From NCBI GenBank assembly GCA_003254905.1, contig QANU01097870.1, forward strand, positions 29,924 to 93,923: a stretch of 64,000 bases of DNA, read 5' to 3'. The translations under genes were made by a program, and so were the position numbers. Below, piece by piece: positions 10,601 to 23,280 of the stretch. How positions within the stretch are numbered: position 1 is the stretch's first letter; the number at the start of each line of letters is the position of its first letter. The notes under the pieces were generated by a model that saw nothing but the letters and a program-made list of their open reading frames with translations, was not told the DNA's origin and made no database searches. Source of the DNA: Nissolia schottii. Its lineage: Eukaryota > Streptophyta > Magnoliopsida > Fabales > Fabaceae.

Positions 10601-13600
10601 CTAGTAGCGGTTCCAGTAGGTTCTGCGTCTGAACCAGTTGTAATCTGGCAAACGTTGAATAGGTCCCATTGCGGCTATAGCAATATCCTGCAAGGTAAAA
10701 ACATGAAAATCATAAACTTCAAAACATGACACACACACACACACACTCAAGTTCCACAGGAAAAAATTGGTTTGTCTACTACTGAAAATAAGGTTCCAAT
10801 TATAACCTTGTCATAAATAAATCGATTTGCAACCCGTTTAATCGTGCTTGCATCGACAGCATCAATTCTAGCAAACAATTCAGCAAATGGGATTCTCCGA
10901 CCATATGTGAGTAGCTGAAACAATGACAAATCAAATAATGAAATGAATACCAAAGCCTGACAGTGCATATGTTCTGCAAAAATCGGCATAGAATAAATTG
11001 ATAAAGTTTCAAGACATTATTTCCAGTTATAGTCTAGAGCAGATGTTAGTAAGATTTCACCATGACACGAGCTATAATTGGCCATGAAAATGTAAACAGG
11101 CAAAGAACTTCAAAATTTAAGAATACTAAATAGATAATAAAATAATAAATAAAGGAATGTCTGATCTAGATATGAACTCCTATTTGTTGATTTACTAATG
11201 ACTAGTTACATATCTATGTTTCTAGAGAATAAGAATCTCGCATCAAATTCTTAAAATAAGAGTGATTGAAAAATTATTTACAAAAATAGGGCAAGTGTCA
11301 ATAAACTATTACCACCCTTAGTTAAACAAGTAACCATGCTATGCAAGTTCTGCTTCCTCAAAAATCCCACGTTTATTACTTCATTTAGTCAACAAAGGTA
11401 CAAAATTAAGTTATAATAAACCTTTGCCCATGCCCCTTTTTTCATTCCGAAGTTGTTAAGTGTAAGATCTATTGTACCTGACGCCCAATGTCTTCAGCTA
11501 CTGGGCTTGTTCCATCTATGTGAAGTAGCAGTGAAGATTTCAACTGTGAAAAACACATTTATAAGTGAGGATAGCAGAACCAAATATTATGTTAAGATAT
11601 TATGATAACACTAATGTAAGTAAGCAATATATTTAAATAATGTCAAATTCAAGGAGTATGCTGTGTGTACATTGAACAATCCAATGACCCTTCAAGCATC
11701 AAAAGGCCAACATGGCCAAATGTTTGTGCCGCGTAGAAGGTATGCACATACTTTCTAACAGACAAATTAGATTCACAAGATTTTTGTGATAAAGTTCATC
11801 ATCACATTCTGACATTCTAGACAAAGCACAGTTCGCAGTAGATGGTAAGCAATTTTAAATACATCAGAAAACAATTTTCATTGTATAAAAAAGAAATAGA
11901 TGAAAATGTTTTTAAATACAGTTGACAACTGCAAAAAATGGTAGCACAAATGGAAAGGCAATGAGCGAATAGAATGGTGTTACTCATTCTCATCTTTCAT
12001 CTTTTCCTGCCTCATAATATACATCAAGAATCCATGAATCAGGTACACTGTATAATAGACAGCGCAACTTGAGCAAACTTTAAATCCAGAAATCTCTGAT
12101 TACGAGGAAGCAACTGTCAAATTGAATGCCAACCTCAGATATTCATTACCCATGAATCACGGCTTATATACACTCGAGTCACAGCTCATGCAAGTTGCAT
12201 AGCTTTCTTGTGGTGAAAATTCATGTCAGTTGAATTTTAGTCAACACAACTTAAGCAAACTTTAAATCCAGTAATATCTAAGTATGAGGAACTGTCAAAT
12301 TGAAAGCCCACCATACATAGATAATTACCATGAATCGCTGCTTATAAGCATTTAAGTTACCAGCTCATGCAAGATTTTTAGGGTGAATATGCACTGGATT
12401 ATGGTATACAAAAGGTGTTCAATACAGCATCAGAGTGCCGTGACAGTGCAAAAGCCATAACTGTTACATTTATCGCAGGTTTTCATCATTCAAAATCTGC
12501 AGGATGCCATGGTATCCAATCACAATTGAAATTTTAGTCCGGTATAGAATTTAAGATCATAAAACCTTAGAATTACACTCTTGAGAAAGTTATTATTTTA
12601 TGCCGGATACAAGTTCTTCAATTTTCAATTCCAGGCAACCCATCCTAGCTGAGGGTATAATATATGAATCGTGTAGAGGCAATATAATAAACTAATTATG
12701 TGCCAACACAAACTACTATAATATCTTGGACCATGAATATAACCATTCATAAATTAAGTTCATCACAGAGCATAAGCCAAATTCCATTGTCACATTGAAT
12801 TAGCAGGCCAGGGAATCAGTGTGTGAAGAGGCCAAGAAGATACCCACCTGATTACGAGCACGTGTAACATCATCTTCTGAAACTCGATATGCCAGCTTGG
12901 TTGTCTCGTACATTATTGCATAGGACAAATCATCCAGGCAATCCGGCTGAAAGAAAAACAAAATAAAGGAGGAAAAGCGTTTATCAAAGAATTGAAGATA
13001 TGGGTATAAAAATACTTATGGTGTTCATTTGCAGCAAACCAAGAATACTTATGATGTCGTAATCTTCCACACAACCTATGCAAACTATACTTTCAAACAG
13101 CAAACTATTAATTCATCGCCCTTAGAAGATAAGGAGGAAAAAACTTGAGGAAAAGGGAATATGTGTGCGCGCACAGGGGGGGGAGAGAGAGAGAGAGAGG
13201 AAAACTATAAGAGGGGATGAGTGTTCATTTGGCAGTAGGAGATACTTGGTGTATTGTCCTCAAGCTTTCACAAGAACCATAAACAAAAGCATTAGATATA
13301 CCAAATAGTTTCAAAACATTAGAAAACAAAGGAAACTGACCTTAGCAACAGCATAAACACCAAAAAGACCTGTGTCCTTGTAATTAGTGTTGAAAGCCAT
13401 CATGCTTTCCGCAACTTCATTAATGCCAACTCTCTGTGCTAACTCAGAACTGTTCACAGTTAAAATACACTCAATTCAGTCAGTATCAATAGGATAATTT
13501 TTTATTTTATTGTTATGAGGAGGGAAAAGCTCAAGTCACAAACCCCATGTGTTTTCCACCACCCGCTGTCTTATTCCAAGAACCCAACATAGCTTGCATG

Positions 13601-16010
13601 ACCATCAGAGCAATTGAATCTGGATCCTTCCAAGATGCTCCTTCAAAAGCCACAGCAAATTGTGCAAGGGGAATTTCATCATCAAGCATCCTAACCTGTT
13701 TATCAGAACAAGGAGATGAAATTGAATAGATGTTAAATGTTACCATAAAGACAGGTTCAGATATTCTCAAGTTTCAGCAGATATATTGATTATACTCTTA
13801 CCTCAGAACCAGTGAAAATTGCTGGTTCTTTTGCAACTAATTGAGATGCTGTAGTGGGGTCTGTTGACAACTTAGTAAACAATTTCTTTACTTGATCAAC
13901 GATATCTTCATGCTTGACAGCTCCAGATGCAGCTATCACCTATGATAGCAGACCCAGAGAGAAAACAGCCATCACAGAAAATTCCATATTATGATATTTA
14001 AAAATAAAATACAGAATATAAGTTACAGACAGTCCATGTCATCTGAGTTAAGAGTATTTTGCACTTATTGCTAACAAGAAGAAATTACAAATAAGACCTC
14101 GTCAATTTGTACATACCATCCTAGGAGCTGTGTAGTGTGTCTGAATGTAGTTCTGCAGATGATCCTTGGTGATGGTCTTAATGTTTTGAGCAGGCCCAAG
14201 AATGGTTCTACCAAGAGGAGTGTACTGGAAAGCAGTTGCATGCAAGTGGTCAAAAATTACTTCCTCTGTTTGACCCTCAACCTACAAGTAGTTTCATACA
14301 ATAAACCTTTTCAGCAAAGAAATGAAAATATAATATAAGCCAATTCAGGAGAAAAGATGTGGCTGTTAAAGAATTAACACAAGAAAAAAGAAGTGGTTCA
14401 AGATAAAACATACACAACTACAATACAGTTCTAACTTCTAAACAAAAATTAAAGTAAAATATTTCAACTGAATAAAAGTAAAATAACTAAGCTAAACCCA
14501 ACACTTCCCCACAAACAATGACTGCTCGCCTACTATACTCTGCCATACACAGAAAAGTAAATCCCATTCCATTAACTATAACCAGAATTTCAAGAAAGAA
14601 AAGATATTACGAAACAAAAATAGCTTCAACAAAATAAATTAAAATGCAAGGAAAAGAACAAACGCCGTACAAAATTAAACAGAGTAAGTTGTTAAGTGCT
14701 AACGATAATATACCCAAGTATAATCCCATCAAAACCCCAAGTACTTGCACAATGTTAGCACCTTTGGCATAGAAAACACTCACTTCCAATTAAAATCCCC
14801 AATAATGACTCAATGCACATTCACTCAATTATCATCAGAGTTTGAAGCAACAAAACTAAAGGACATCAACTAGCACAAAGTTACCACGTTTCACAAAAAG
14901 GCACAAAATGATCAGCAACAAATCACTTCCAATCCAAATCCCCAGTAAAAAACTAGATGCCATTCAATCAATTATCGTCTGAAACTAAACAATAAAACTC
15001 CCAAGACACCACCCACTACTACAAAGTTATCATAACCTTACACAAAAACATACAAATGACAAACAAAAACAACTTCCAATTCAAACCACGAATAAATCAG
15101 ATGCGAGTTCCTCAATTCACAGAAACCCTCCAGACACAAAACCACAACCCGGAACGCAAAACACACACATATTCACAAAACAATCAAAATGTACCATTTC
15201 CAACTCCAGTACAAATTCAAAAACCTACATCTCACGGAGAGATTCTTATAAAAATATAACCATATAACAATATAATCAAAACATCAGATCTAACTAGCTA
15301 CAAAACCCCGTATTTCTCGGTTCCACCACAATTACCTCTTCCATCTCCCGGAGAATCACATCGCGCTCGCGGCTGATGCGGTTCTCATCAAACATCGAGT
15401 TCTGCAAAATGTCAGCCAGAATATCGAGGGCTTGGGGCACGTCCTTGTCAGCGACCTTAGCGTAATACGTCGTCTGCTCCCTGGAGGTGTAAGCGTTGAG
15501 GTGCCCTCCCATGTTCTCGATCTCCTCCTCGAGCGACCGAGCGTTGCGCTTCTTGGTGCCCTTGAAGATCATGTGCTCCAGGAAGTGCGCCGTGCCGTTG
15601 CTCTCCTCCGTCTCGAACCGCGACCCGGCGTCGATCCACACGCCGACCGTCGCGGTCCGCATGGCAAGGCTCGACTCCGTCGCAACGCGGAGGCCGTTGG
15701 GGAGGGTGGTGACGCGGGTCTCAGGGGCCGCGAGGATCTGGGTGTGGTCCGAGAGGGTGGGTCGGGGCGACCCGTATTTGAGGAAGCGGGGATCGGGATT
15801 CTCGAGCTGGCGGAGCTTCGATTTGACGGCCTCGGCGAGGCGGTCGTAGACCATGGCGTTGGGGGGCGGCGGGGAGGGAGGGGAGGAAGGGTGGGGAGCC
15901 ACTGCCGGGGAGGTGGACAGAGATCGGGCGACGGCGGCGGCGGCAGCGGATACGGCCGGGGCCCGCCGATGGGAGCGGCGAGCCGCGGCAAGGAGACGGG
16001 TGGACGACAT
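10601..16010 (-). CDS. MPPB: Mitochondrial processing peptidase subunit beta (cytochrome bc1 core I)
   Basis: Catalytic beta subunit of the M16 metallopeptidase that removes presequences from imported mitochondrial precursors; in plants MPP forms the core subunits of respiratory complex III. Nine exons (minus strand): 16010-15336, 14281-14117, 13939-13802, 13695-13544, 13449-13341, 12946-12848, 11543-11478, 10914-10807, 10687-10601. All introns are GT/AG. The total is 1599 nt including TAG, 532 residues; Arabidopsis MPPB is about this length. The zinc motif HFLEH is at residues 142-146, and the third ligand Glu222 (in REMEE) is 76 residues further on, as in the HXXEH-X76-E family. The N-terminus is arginine/alanine-rich without acidic residues, then proline-rich: a mitochondrial presequence. 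M16 N-terminal domain about 105-255, inactive M16_C domain about 260-445. The C-terminus RRRTYWNRY matches plant MPPB from memory. Exon 1 is strikingly GC-rich. The gene looks intact; start chosen as the first ATG upstream of the presequence. Confidence 0.97.
10729..10746. repeat. AC microsatellite in MPPB intron 8
   Basis: (AC)9 in the 119-bp last intron. Confidence 0.95.
13183..13199. repeat. GA microsatellite in MPPB intron 5
   Basis: Short (GA)n run preceded by a G-run and a GTGTGCGCGCAC palindrome. Confidence 0.9.
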
Positions 16011-16100
16011 GGTGGCTCCGCGCTTGAGGGCGGCACCGGGGTGGCTCTAGGGTTTCAAGGTGGAAAAAGTAAGAGTGAGTAGAGTTGTGAAATGGGTGAG
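16011..16100 (-). promoter_or_regulatory. MPPB 5' leader with telo-box
   Basis: Minus-strand leader upstream of the MPPB ATG. It contains AAACCCTA at 16048-16055, the telo-box found in leaders and promoters of many plant genes for translation and organelle biogenesis, within a pyrimidine-rich stretch (CTCATTCTCTCTCACCC, upstream of the box). The transcription start was not located. Confidence 0.55.
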
Positions 16101-16791
16101 AGAGAATGAGAGTAAAAGAAATAGGCAGATCAAATTTGATGGGTCGAGTATTCTAGTTTCTCGGGTGAATAAAAGGGGAATGTGGAGAATAGAGGCCAGT
16201 ATAGAGATTTTTTAGGTTTTCTCAAGTTTAAAAGAAAATTTGTCTTCCCCTGGTACATATTTTGTAATAAGAAAAAAATAATTATATCCCCTAAAAAAAG
16301 AATAATTATTAGACATGTAAAAAAATTGTATTATTATTATTATTATTTTATAAGATATAAAATTAAATAAGTGTGACTAGGAACCACCCATTACAGCCTT
16401 TTCTAAAAGTTTACAAAAAATCTTTGAAAAGTTTTTCTTACAATTGGGCGAAGAAGAAAAGAAAATCACGATAAAAAATAATATATAAAGTTAGATTAAA
16501 AGTAGTTTATAAATATATATATATATAAAACTTTTAATTATAAGAAAAAGTTGGTTATTTTAAAATAATGATGATTTTTGTTGTGTTATTTGTGCATATA
16601 TGAGTGAATTCTTAATAGTCTTGAACTACTTAATAGTTAATGCATGATCTTTTTTATGTTTTGCTCTCTGTCATTTGATTTTTTTTTTTTTACACCTAAG
16701 AAGAAAAAGACAAGTCTGCCTTAGAAAAAATAGAATTGATTAACCTATGATTTGTCACACCTCTTTTAGGAATTGATTAACTTATGACTAA
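16101..16791. other. AT-rich intergenic DNA upstream of MPPB
   Basis: Contains (ATT)n at about 16330-16348 and a short (TA)n at about 16516-16528. No gene or element recognised. It should include the MPPB promoter. Confidence 0.5.
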
Positions 16792-17670
16792 TGTAACATC
16801 TCGTCTCCTTCTTAGTGAAAATATCGTTAGATAAATGCCTAAAAATTTTCATTGTAGGTTAAATCATTAGAAATATGAAATTTTAGGTTAAATTGTCTGT
16901 AGAAGAAATTCTATTTGTTTTCTTAAAATTTTGCAGGCACTAAAATAAATCATTTTTGTCACCCGAGTACAATTGCGTGTCTAAGATATCTATAAAATAT
17001 ACGGATACAGAAGAAATCTTACAAATACCTTAGATTACCCTAGGTTCCTCCTTAGAAAAATTAGAAGATCACAAGGACGTGATCAGAATATTTTTAGGAT
17101 AATCGTACGCGGAGTACTAGAACCGGGAACAACAAAACCTGATCAAAATTGATCTACCCGGGACGCTTAATTCTTGGTCACAAAAGTGTCCAAGACACAA
17201 AGGCCATACATGGTCAAGTCAACAAGTCAATGGTGAGTCATGGTGGTGAGTCACCATAGGTTAGGTCATGCATGATATAAGCTTAGGGGTAAATTGGGCC
17301 AAGGGCATTTTGGGAAAGGGAATTTTGTGGCTTGGCCTATAAATACCCCTTAGAATCTGAAATTTTAGAGAGAAAAAGGAAAACCTTACCAAAACTTTGT
17401 CCAATTTCACACCCAGCTATTATTCTGTTAAACCGCGGACCTAGAGACTTTCCTAAACAAACCCTAGCCAAGATTCTTCAAAGATTCCCTAACATTAACC
17501 CATCAAAATCCTCGCAGAAGTCCGCAGGAAACACCAGAACCGTAATCGAACACGAAAAGTGGATAAACTGACTTATCCACTATCTATGTGGTTGTATGTT
17601 AGAAGATATATGATGTTAGGATGTTGTATGTGACCATGATTATATATATGTGTTGTTGATATTGTGTGGG

Positions 17671-19184
17671 TAACACACACTAAAATGTCGTTAATTTTAG
17701 TGCGCAATCAAATAATAATTTATAAAACTAAATTAACCCCAAAAACGTAGTAAGTGGGCTAACCTAGGTCGTCTCTCAAGAAAGCAATTAGAACCAATTA
17801 AAAGTTACACTAAATTAGGGGGGTTGAATTAATTGAATATAAATAAAAAGAAAGCAAAACGAAAGTAAGTCAATAATAGTAAAAAGCAATATCCTGCATA
17901 TGGCATTTCTAAATCAATGATTAATTGTCATTGGTTCCTAATTAATTATTCATAAGAAGGGATGTTGTTTATTAGTTGAAATCTCTAACTAATACGCAAT
18001 TCACCTAAGAGACTACGATCGTCAATCCCCTAAGCATTTATTAATATAGGAATTAAAACTAAGATCTCAGCATTAAAAACCTATATCAATTATGTTCCAA
18101 TTGCACAACCTAATTAAATCTAATTAGTTTCCCAAAAAGTTCTCAAATCCTAAATCAATAAATCCTACAATCGTCAAGATCTATCAACCTAGAATTAACC
18201 CTAACCAATAACATGCAATCGCTATATTACCAATCAAGGGCGGAACAAATCATGAATAAACATTAAGCACAAGACCTCGAATTAATCCTAATCTAGAATT
18301 ACCGCATGCAAGATATTAAGAAACTACTCCTCCATGGATGGAGGATAAAAACTCATAATAAATAAATAGAAGAAGAGAGTGGAAAATAACGGAGAATTAA
18401 AATAACAAAACCTGAATTAGAGAATGGAAGGAATTCGCAAATAGTTGGGAGCTTGCGTTGTCAATGCGAGCGCTCCAACAATCTTTGAATAACTAAGAAC
18501 TAAGCACTACTAACATAAACCTAAAGTGCCATAAAATAAAAGAGAAAAGTGCAGAAAATAAAAGTGGAGGTTGAGTCTGAAGTTCTCTTCAAGTTGTTGA
18601 GAGAGGATATTTATTTGTAGAGGATTGGCTAAAAGTGGAAGTAATTCTCGCACTTTTGCACAGCAGTCAGTAAAATCGCGATAACTTTGGCTACCGATAT
18701 CGGATTGAGGTGATTCAAATCTCCAATTAAAGCTAAGAGATAGATCTACAATTTTGTAGTTGAGGTCAAATCGAGATTCAATCTCCATCTTGGCGCAAAA
18801 TCCGTGGCAAAGTCAGCATTAAAAATCCTCAGCAAATCTTTGACCAAATCTTTTTGAATTTGAATTTAATCTTGAATTTATTGGTCTCAATCTTCTCTTC
18901 AAATCTCTTCTTTGAAATTTATATCTTATCAAATCTCCTTCAAATCCTCAATGATCCTCTTGACAATTTATTTTCTGCAATTAAAATAGAAAACTAAAAA
19001 AGAACAAAAGAAATCTACACATTAAATTCTAAGATAAAGTAGTGCTTAAAATTGCATTTTTCTCAATTTCTCACAAAAGAGGATAATGTGCAAAACATAT
19101 TAATTAAGCATTAAAATTACACATTTTTAATATACAATGTTCAATTATAGAATAATAAAATAGGGTACAAAGTACACCTATCAG
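17671..19184 (-). mobile_element. Solo LTR, Athila/Tat-like, TSD GTGGG
   Basis: Flanked by GTGGG at 17666-17670 and 19185-19189. On the minus strand it begins TGATAGGTGTACTTTG. It is homologous, inverted, to the solo LTR at 54241-56048: they share blocks around the 'gagacgacctaggtt' segment and the long AT-rich middle. 1514 bp, no internal region. It sits inside the Tekay LTR 16792-21589. Confidence 0.88.
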
Positions 19185-19247
19185 TGGGACTGTTGGTGCT
19201 ATCTGTGTATCTGTCAGAATTTAGGACGAAAATAGGCATATATCACG

Positions 19248-21099
19248 TTTTAGCCCCCTTTCGACAATGCAAAGGCGTGGTAACCGCACACCTCCAAGTA
19301 TGCCATATAAACACCACCTGTGGCGGGCTTCCACATTCAGGATGCTTCTTTGACCTCCTGAAGTGGGATCATGGTTTGGCTCACGTGATCACGGCCTCAG
19401 AATTTTCAGCATGTGACATTTAGCCTTTTTCAGCATTGGCCTTTGGCCTTTTCAGCATTGGGCATTTGGCCCTTTTCAGCATTGGACATTTGGCCCTTTT
19501 CAGCATTAGTTCAGCATCTTTGACTTTTCTATACCTGCAGCATGGCATACTTGTTCCCTATGGTTCATTTCAGAATCTTTACTTATCTTAGAGTTATTTC
19601 TAATCCCTTAACTTGGTTTAGCATGAATGCATGAAATGCTACGCATTATAACACAGACTACATGTAATTCAAAGATTCAGTACATATTCTTCACAAGTTT
19701 ACCTACAGCATGTACTTCATATATTTCAATTATCAATCATAGCTATGGCATCAAGTATCAGATTATGTGCGTCAAGAGGGGTTCCCCAAACATTCTGGTC
19801 TTAAGCCGCTCAGCGGAAACTATTGTCTGCTCAGCGGTTTGAACTCTAGCGCTCAGCGCTAAAACATTTTCGCTCAGTGGTAGGAGTCTTATCGCGCAGC
19901 GGTAAGAGTCCCCTCGCTCAGCGGTCTGACAACTTTTAAAAATATCTCCACCGACCCTTATCCTTTAAGAAAATATCTTTTCGGACTTTCCACGTGGGCT
20001 TTAGATCGCTCAGCGGTAACCGCCGTCCGCTCAGCGCTCTGGAATTCACTTGCATTCCGCTCAGCGGTCCAGAGCATCGCTTAGCGGCCACTAGGCGAAA
20101 CTTGAAGACCGAATGCACCATTTCTTCCATTTTCTCCTCCTTACTTCCATGGAACCCTACTTGAGTTTTACACATATTTCACACATAATAATCCTATCTA
20201 ATCCAGGTCACAAGACCCTTCAGAATTATCTTCCTATGTCCTAGCATCATTTCTAACATATATGAACATATATCTCAAGAATCATCAAACATGCACATAA
20301 TCACATAAACATCATTCACCATCAAAGAGGTGAGGAACTAGAGTTACCCACTTCCTAAAGAGCTCTTGGATGATGGAAAAAGATGAACTTGAAGCTTGAT
20401 TGCTTGCTTGAAGTCTTCTTTGTCAAGAAAGGATGAAAACCTAGGTTATGGAGATTTAGAATTATGGAACTTGTTGTCTTTACTTCCACTTGAAGAGAAA
20501 CTCCTAGCCTTGACACTAGCTTGTCTTCTTGATGTGTTTAGGAGTGGATTAAAATGATGAAAGGCAAAGGATGATGGTTGAACTTTGGTAGTTTTGGAGC
20601 TTTAGGTTTTGGAACCTTAGGAAGAAGAAAATGAAAACTTTGGCATGTATGTGTGTGTCTTCGGGCAAGGAAGGCTGGCCGTGGGTTTTTAGTGGCCTTT
20701 GGCCATCCATACTTTATTTTTTTCCTCAGTGTGTTTTCAGTCCTGTTTGCTCATTAACTATTTATGTACGGAAGTCCTAAAAATATTTCGGACATACCGT
20801 TGTGACCTATGAATTTTCCTTATTAGTATTTAATTCTTTATTGAGATATTCTTGAATTTATTTTCATACCAATGTATTTTATAGACTCCTTTGAGTCGTG
20901 ATTAAATTCTAAGAATAACATAATACCGACCCGAACGTCACCGGACGCCACGAGATCGCAAAATTATTATTTTTAACTAATATTACAGGAATAAAACTAA
21001 TATTTGAATTTTATTTTATTTTTCTTTTATCCTTTCCCTATAAAGATATTCTTAATTATTTATTAAGTGGAGTTTTAGTAAAGGGAAAAACTCGGGTTG
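19248..21099 (-). repeat. Inverted fragment of a C-type Tekay LTR
   Basis: Reverse complement of the 5' two-thirds of the LTR that starts at 26396, from its start (CCCGAGTTTTTCC, here at the right end) to the region at about 28060-28130 / 29850-29910. It holds about ten CGCTCAGCG motifs (about 19805-20095) and a short TTTTCAGCATTGG tandem repeat (about 19430-19515). The LTR 3' end is missing and no TSD was found; likely a truncated insertion. Confidence 0.75.
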
Positions 21100-21183
21100 T
21101 TGATGTATGTAATTTTGTAGCTCTGACAGTAGCCCTAGCTATATGTGTACTTGATGTATGTCATTTTGTAGCTCTGACAGTAG
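21100..21183 (+). repeat. 51-bp-period direct duplication
   Basis: A 33-bp segment beginning TTGATGTATGT and ending CTCTGACAGTAG occurs at 21100 and again at 21151, with one mismatch. The first copy starts exactly at the right border of the inverted LTR fragment. Confidence 0.85.
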
Positions 21184-21591
21184 GTACAGACCTAGGATAT
21201 GTATAGGCCCTTTTGATGTACTAGTAGAGTATGTGATGCATATAAGACTCTATGATATGTATATGACTTTCTTACATGTATGGCTTTAACTGTTGGACCC
21301 ACTTGATACTGTTTACTTTACTGCTTATGTATGTACTTGTACGACAGACGACGCTCGCATTTATCTGTTATACGACTATATGGAACTTATGATAGTTCAC
21401 ATGCATGGCTCTAGTCTGACGCATAACAATAACTTGTGTTTAAAAGAAAAAAAAATGGGTCCTTATTTTCAGTTAACTTAATTATTTTCCTAAGTAAAGT
21501 AGGGACTATCAGTATTCCCATGCAGCAGATAACAACCTAGCAGACGCAGATTATGACTTAAGCATAAGCTGCTAACCTAGGGTGTTACAGT

Positions 21592-21603
21592 TGGTATCAG
21601 AGC
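21592..21603 (+). other. Primer-binding site, tRNA-iMet type
   Basis: TGGTATCAGAGC, complementary to the 3' end of initiator tRNA-Met, two bases after the LTR end. Typical of Tekay and many other plant LTR elements. Confidence 0.9.
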
Positions 21604-21747
21604 AATTTGGTCCAAATGAGCCTGAGGACTGAGCTGCGCTATGAGCATGATAAAGGCTGTTTCTAGGATCAATGTACTGTTTGTGTGTGCACTAGCTTTT
21701 ATTGAGACTGATCACCTTAGGTTTTTGCAGGTGCCCTATAGACAGTC

Positions 21748-23190
21748 ATGCCTCCTAGGAGAGATCATACACGGCGCACTCCAGATAATGGGGATTTCGC
21801 AGATGTTATACGCGAGATGGCTCGCGCCACGGCCCAGATGGCCGCTGCTACGACAGCCAGGAACGTATTGCCGACCCCGAGAGAGATTAATACTCAGAAG
21901 TATGCGGAGTTTATGAAAGCTCGTCTGCCTACTTTTGAAGGGAAGATTAATCCAGAGACTGTGTACAACTGGATCGAGGGAATGGAACAGATCTTCGAAG
22001 ACTTGGACTGCACGGACAAGCATAAGGTGAAATTTGCGGCGAGGATGTTTCGAGGAGTGGTTCGAGACTGGTGGACTACTAGGCCTTTGTTGGAGCAGCG
22101 AGAAGAAGCGATTACTTGGGCTGCGTTTACCACAGCGGTGGTGGACAAGCACTTTCCACGCGGGATGCGGAATCGCAAGGAGGTGGAGTTTATGGAACTG
22201 AATCAGGGAGATAGAACTGTGTCAGCATACACTGCTGAGTTTGACAAGCTCTGCAGGTATTCCAGCACCTACCGGCTGAATCCGGATGAAGACTAGAAGT
22301 GTGCCAAGTACAAGTAAGGGCTGAAGGGCGCACTACAGGTGGCAGTGAACCACCTTGATATCTGGGATTATTCTGTTCTGGTAGACAAGTGCCTGATATT
22401 GGAGGATTCTCAGAGGAACCTAGCCACAAAGAACCGCGAGAGGAACAAGAGGAAGCTGACAGAAGCTGAGAGTTCCAGACAAGACCCTAGGAAGCGAGGG
22501 CCTTTCCCTGCCCCGATCGCTAACTGGGGAAGAAGACAGACTCAGCAGCCGCAGACTCCAGGACCCAGGGGACAGCCCAATCAGCCACGACAAGGAACCC
22601 CAAAAGCTGCGTTGCCCGCACCGAGACCGCAGCCACAAGCAGGAGGATCAAGGTCTCCCTGTCCGAAGTGTGGCAGGCAGCATGGAGGAGTCTGCCTTGC
22701 AGGGCAGAATGTGTGCTTCCGATGCGGCAAGGCCGAACACATAGCGAAGATGTGCCCGACTGTACCACCTACACCGCAACAAGCTGGCCGAGTGTTTACT
22801 CTTTCTGCCAAAGAGGTTCAGGATGCTGACGACCTGATTCAGGGTAAGTGTGTTATGCAAGGTGAATCATTAGCTGTACTGTATGACTCTAGAGCTTCGC
22901 GTTCATTTATTTCACATGCTAGAGTCGAGGGTCTAGGCCTAACTCCTACTTTACTGCCATATACTCTGAGAGTATCTACCCCTACAACACCTCCAATGGA
23001 GACTTGTTTAGTGTGTCTTAAGGTTCCTTTCCAGTTGCAGGGTAGAGCATTTACTGCAGATCTGATATGTCTTCATCTGGTGGGGTTAGATATAATACTG
23101 GGTATGGACTGGCTACGCGCCAATCGTGTTGTACTGGATTGTGCTGCAAAGGTAGTCAGTGTTCCCCCTGTGGAACCAGAGGTAACTGTT
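21748..23190 (+). mobile_element. Tekay gag and protease region
   Basis: Starts MPPRRDHTRRTP. A capsid domain is followed by a glutamine/proline-rich linker, a CCHC zinc knuckle at 22714-22755 (CFRCGKAEHIAKMC), and a retropepsin-like region around 22880-23160 ending with GLDIILGMDWL. It shares its start with the gag piece at 41412-41779. Degenerate fossil coding. Confidence 0.85.
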
Positions 23191-23280
23191 TAGGGAGTGA
23201 CGGCAATGTCTCTGTATTGCTGTCCACTCGATGGCAAGGGATGTGTTCTGTTAGCCTCGTTAGATGCGAAGGCCCAGTTG

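Noticed and set aside
15432-16082. Long plus-strand open frames opposite MPPB exon 1
   Set aside because: They are the antisense shadow of a GC-rich exon; exon 1 is continuous with eight further exons of a known protein on the minus strand.
21736-22152. Minus-strand frames of 138 and 94 codons opposite Tekay gag
   Set aside because: Shadows of the gag coding strand.
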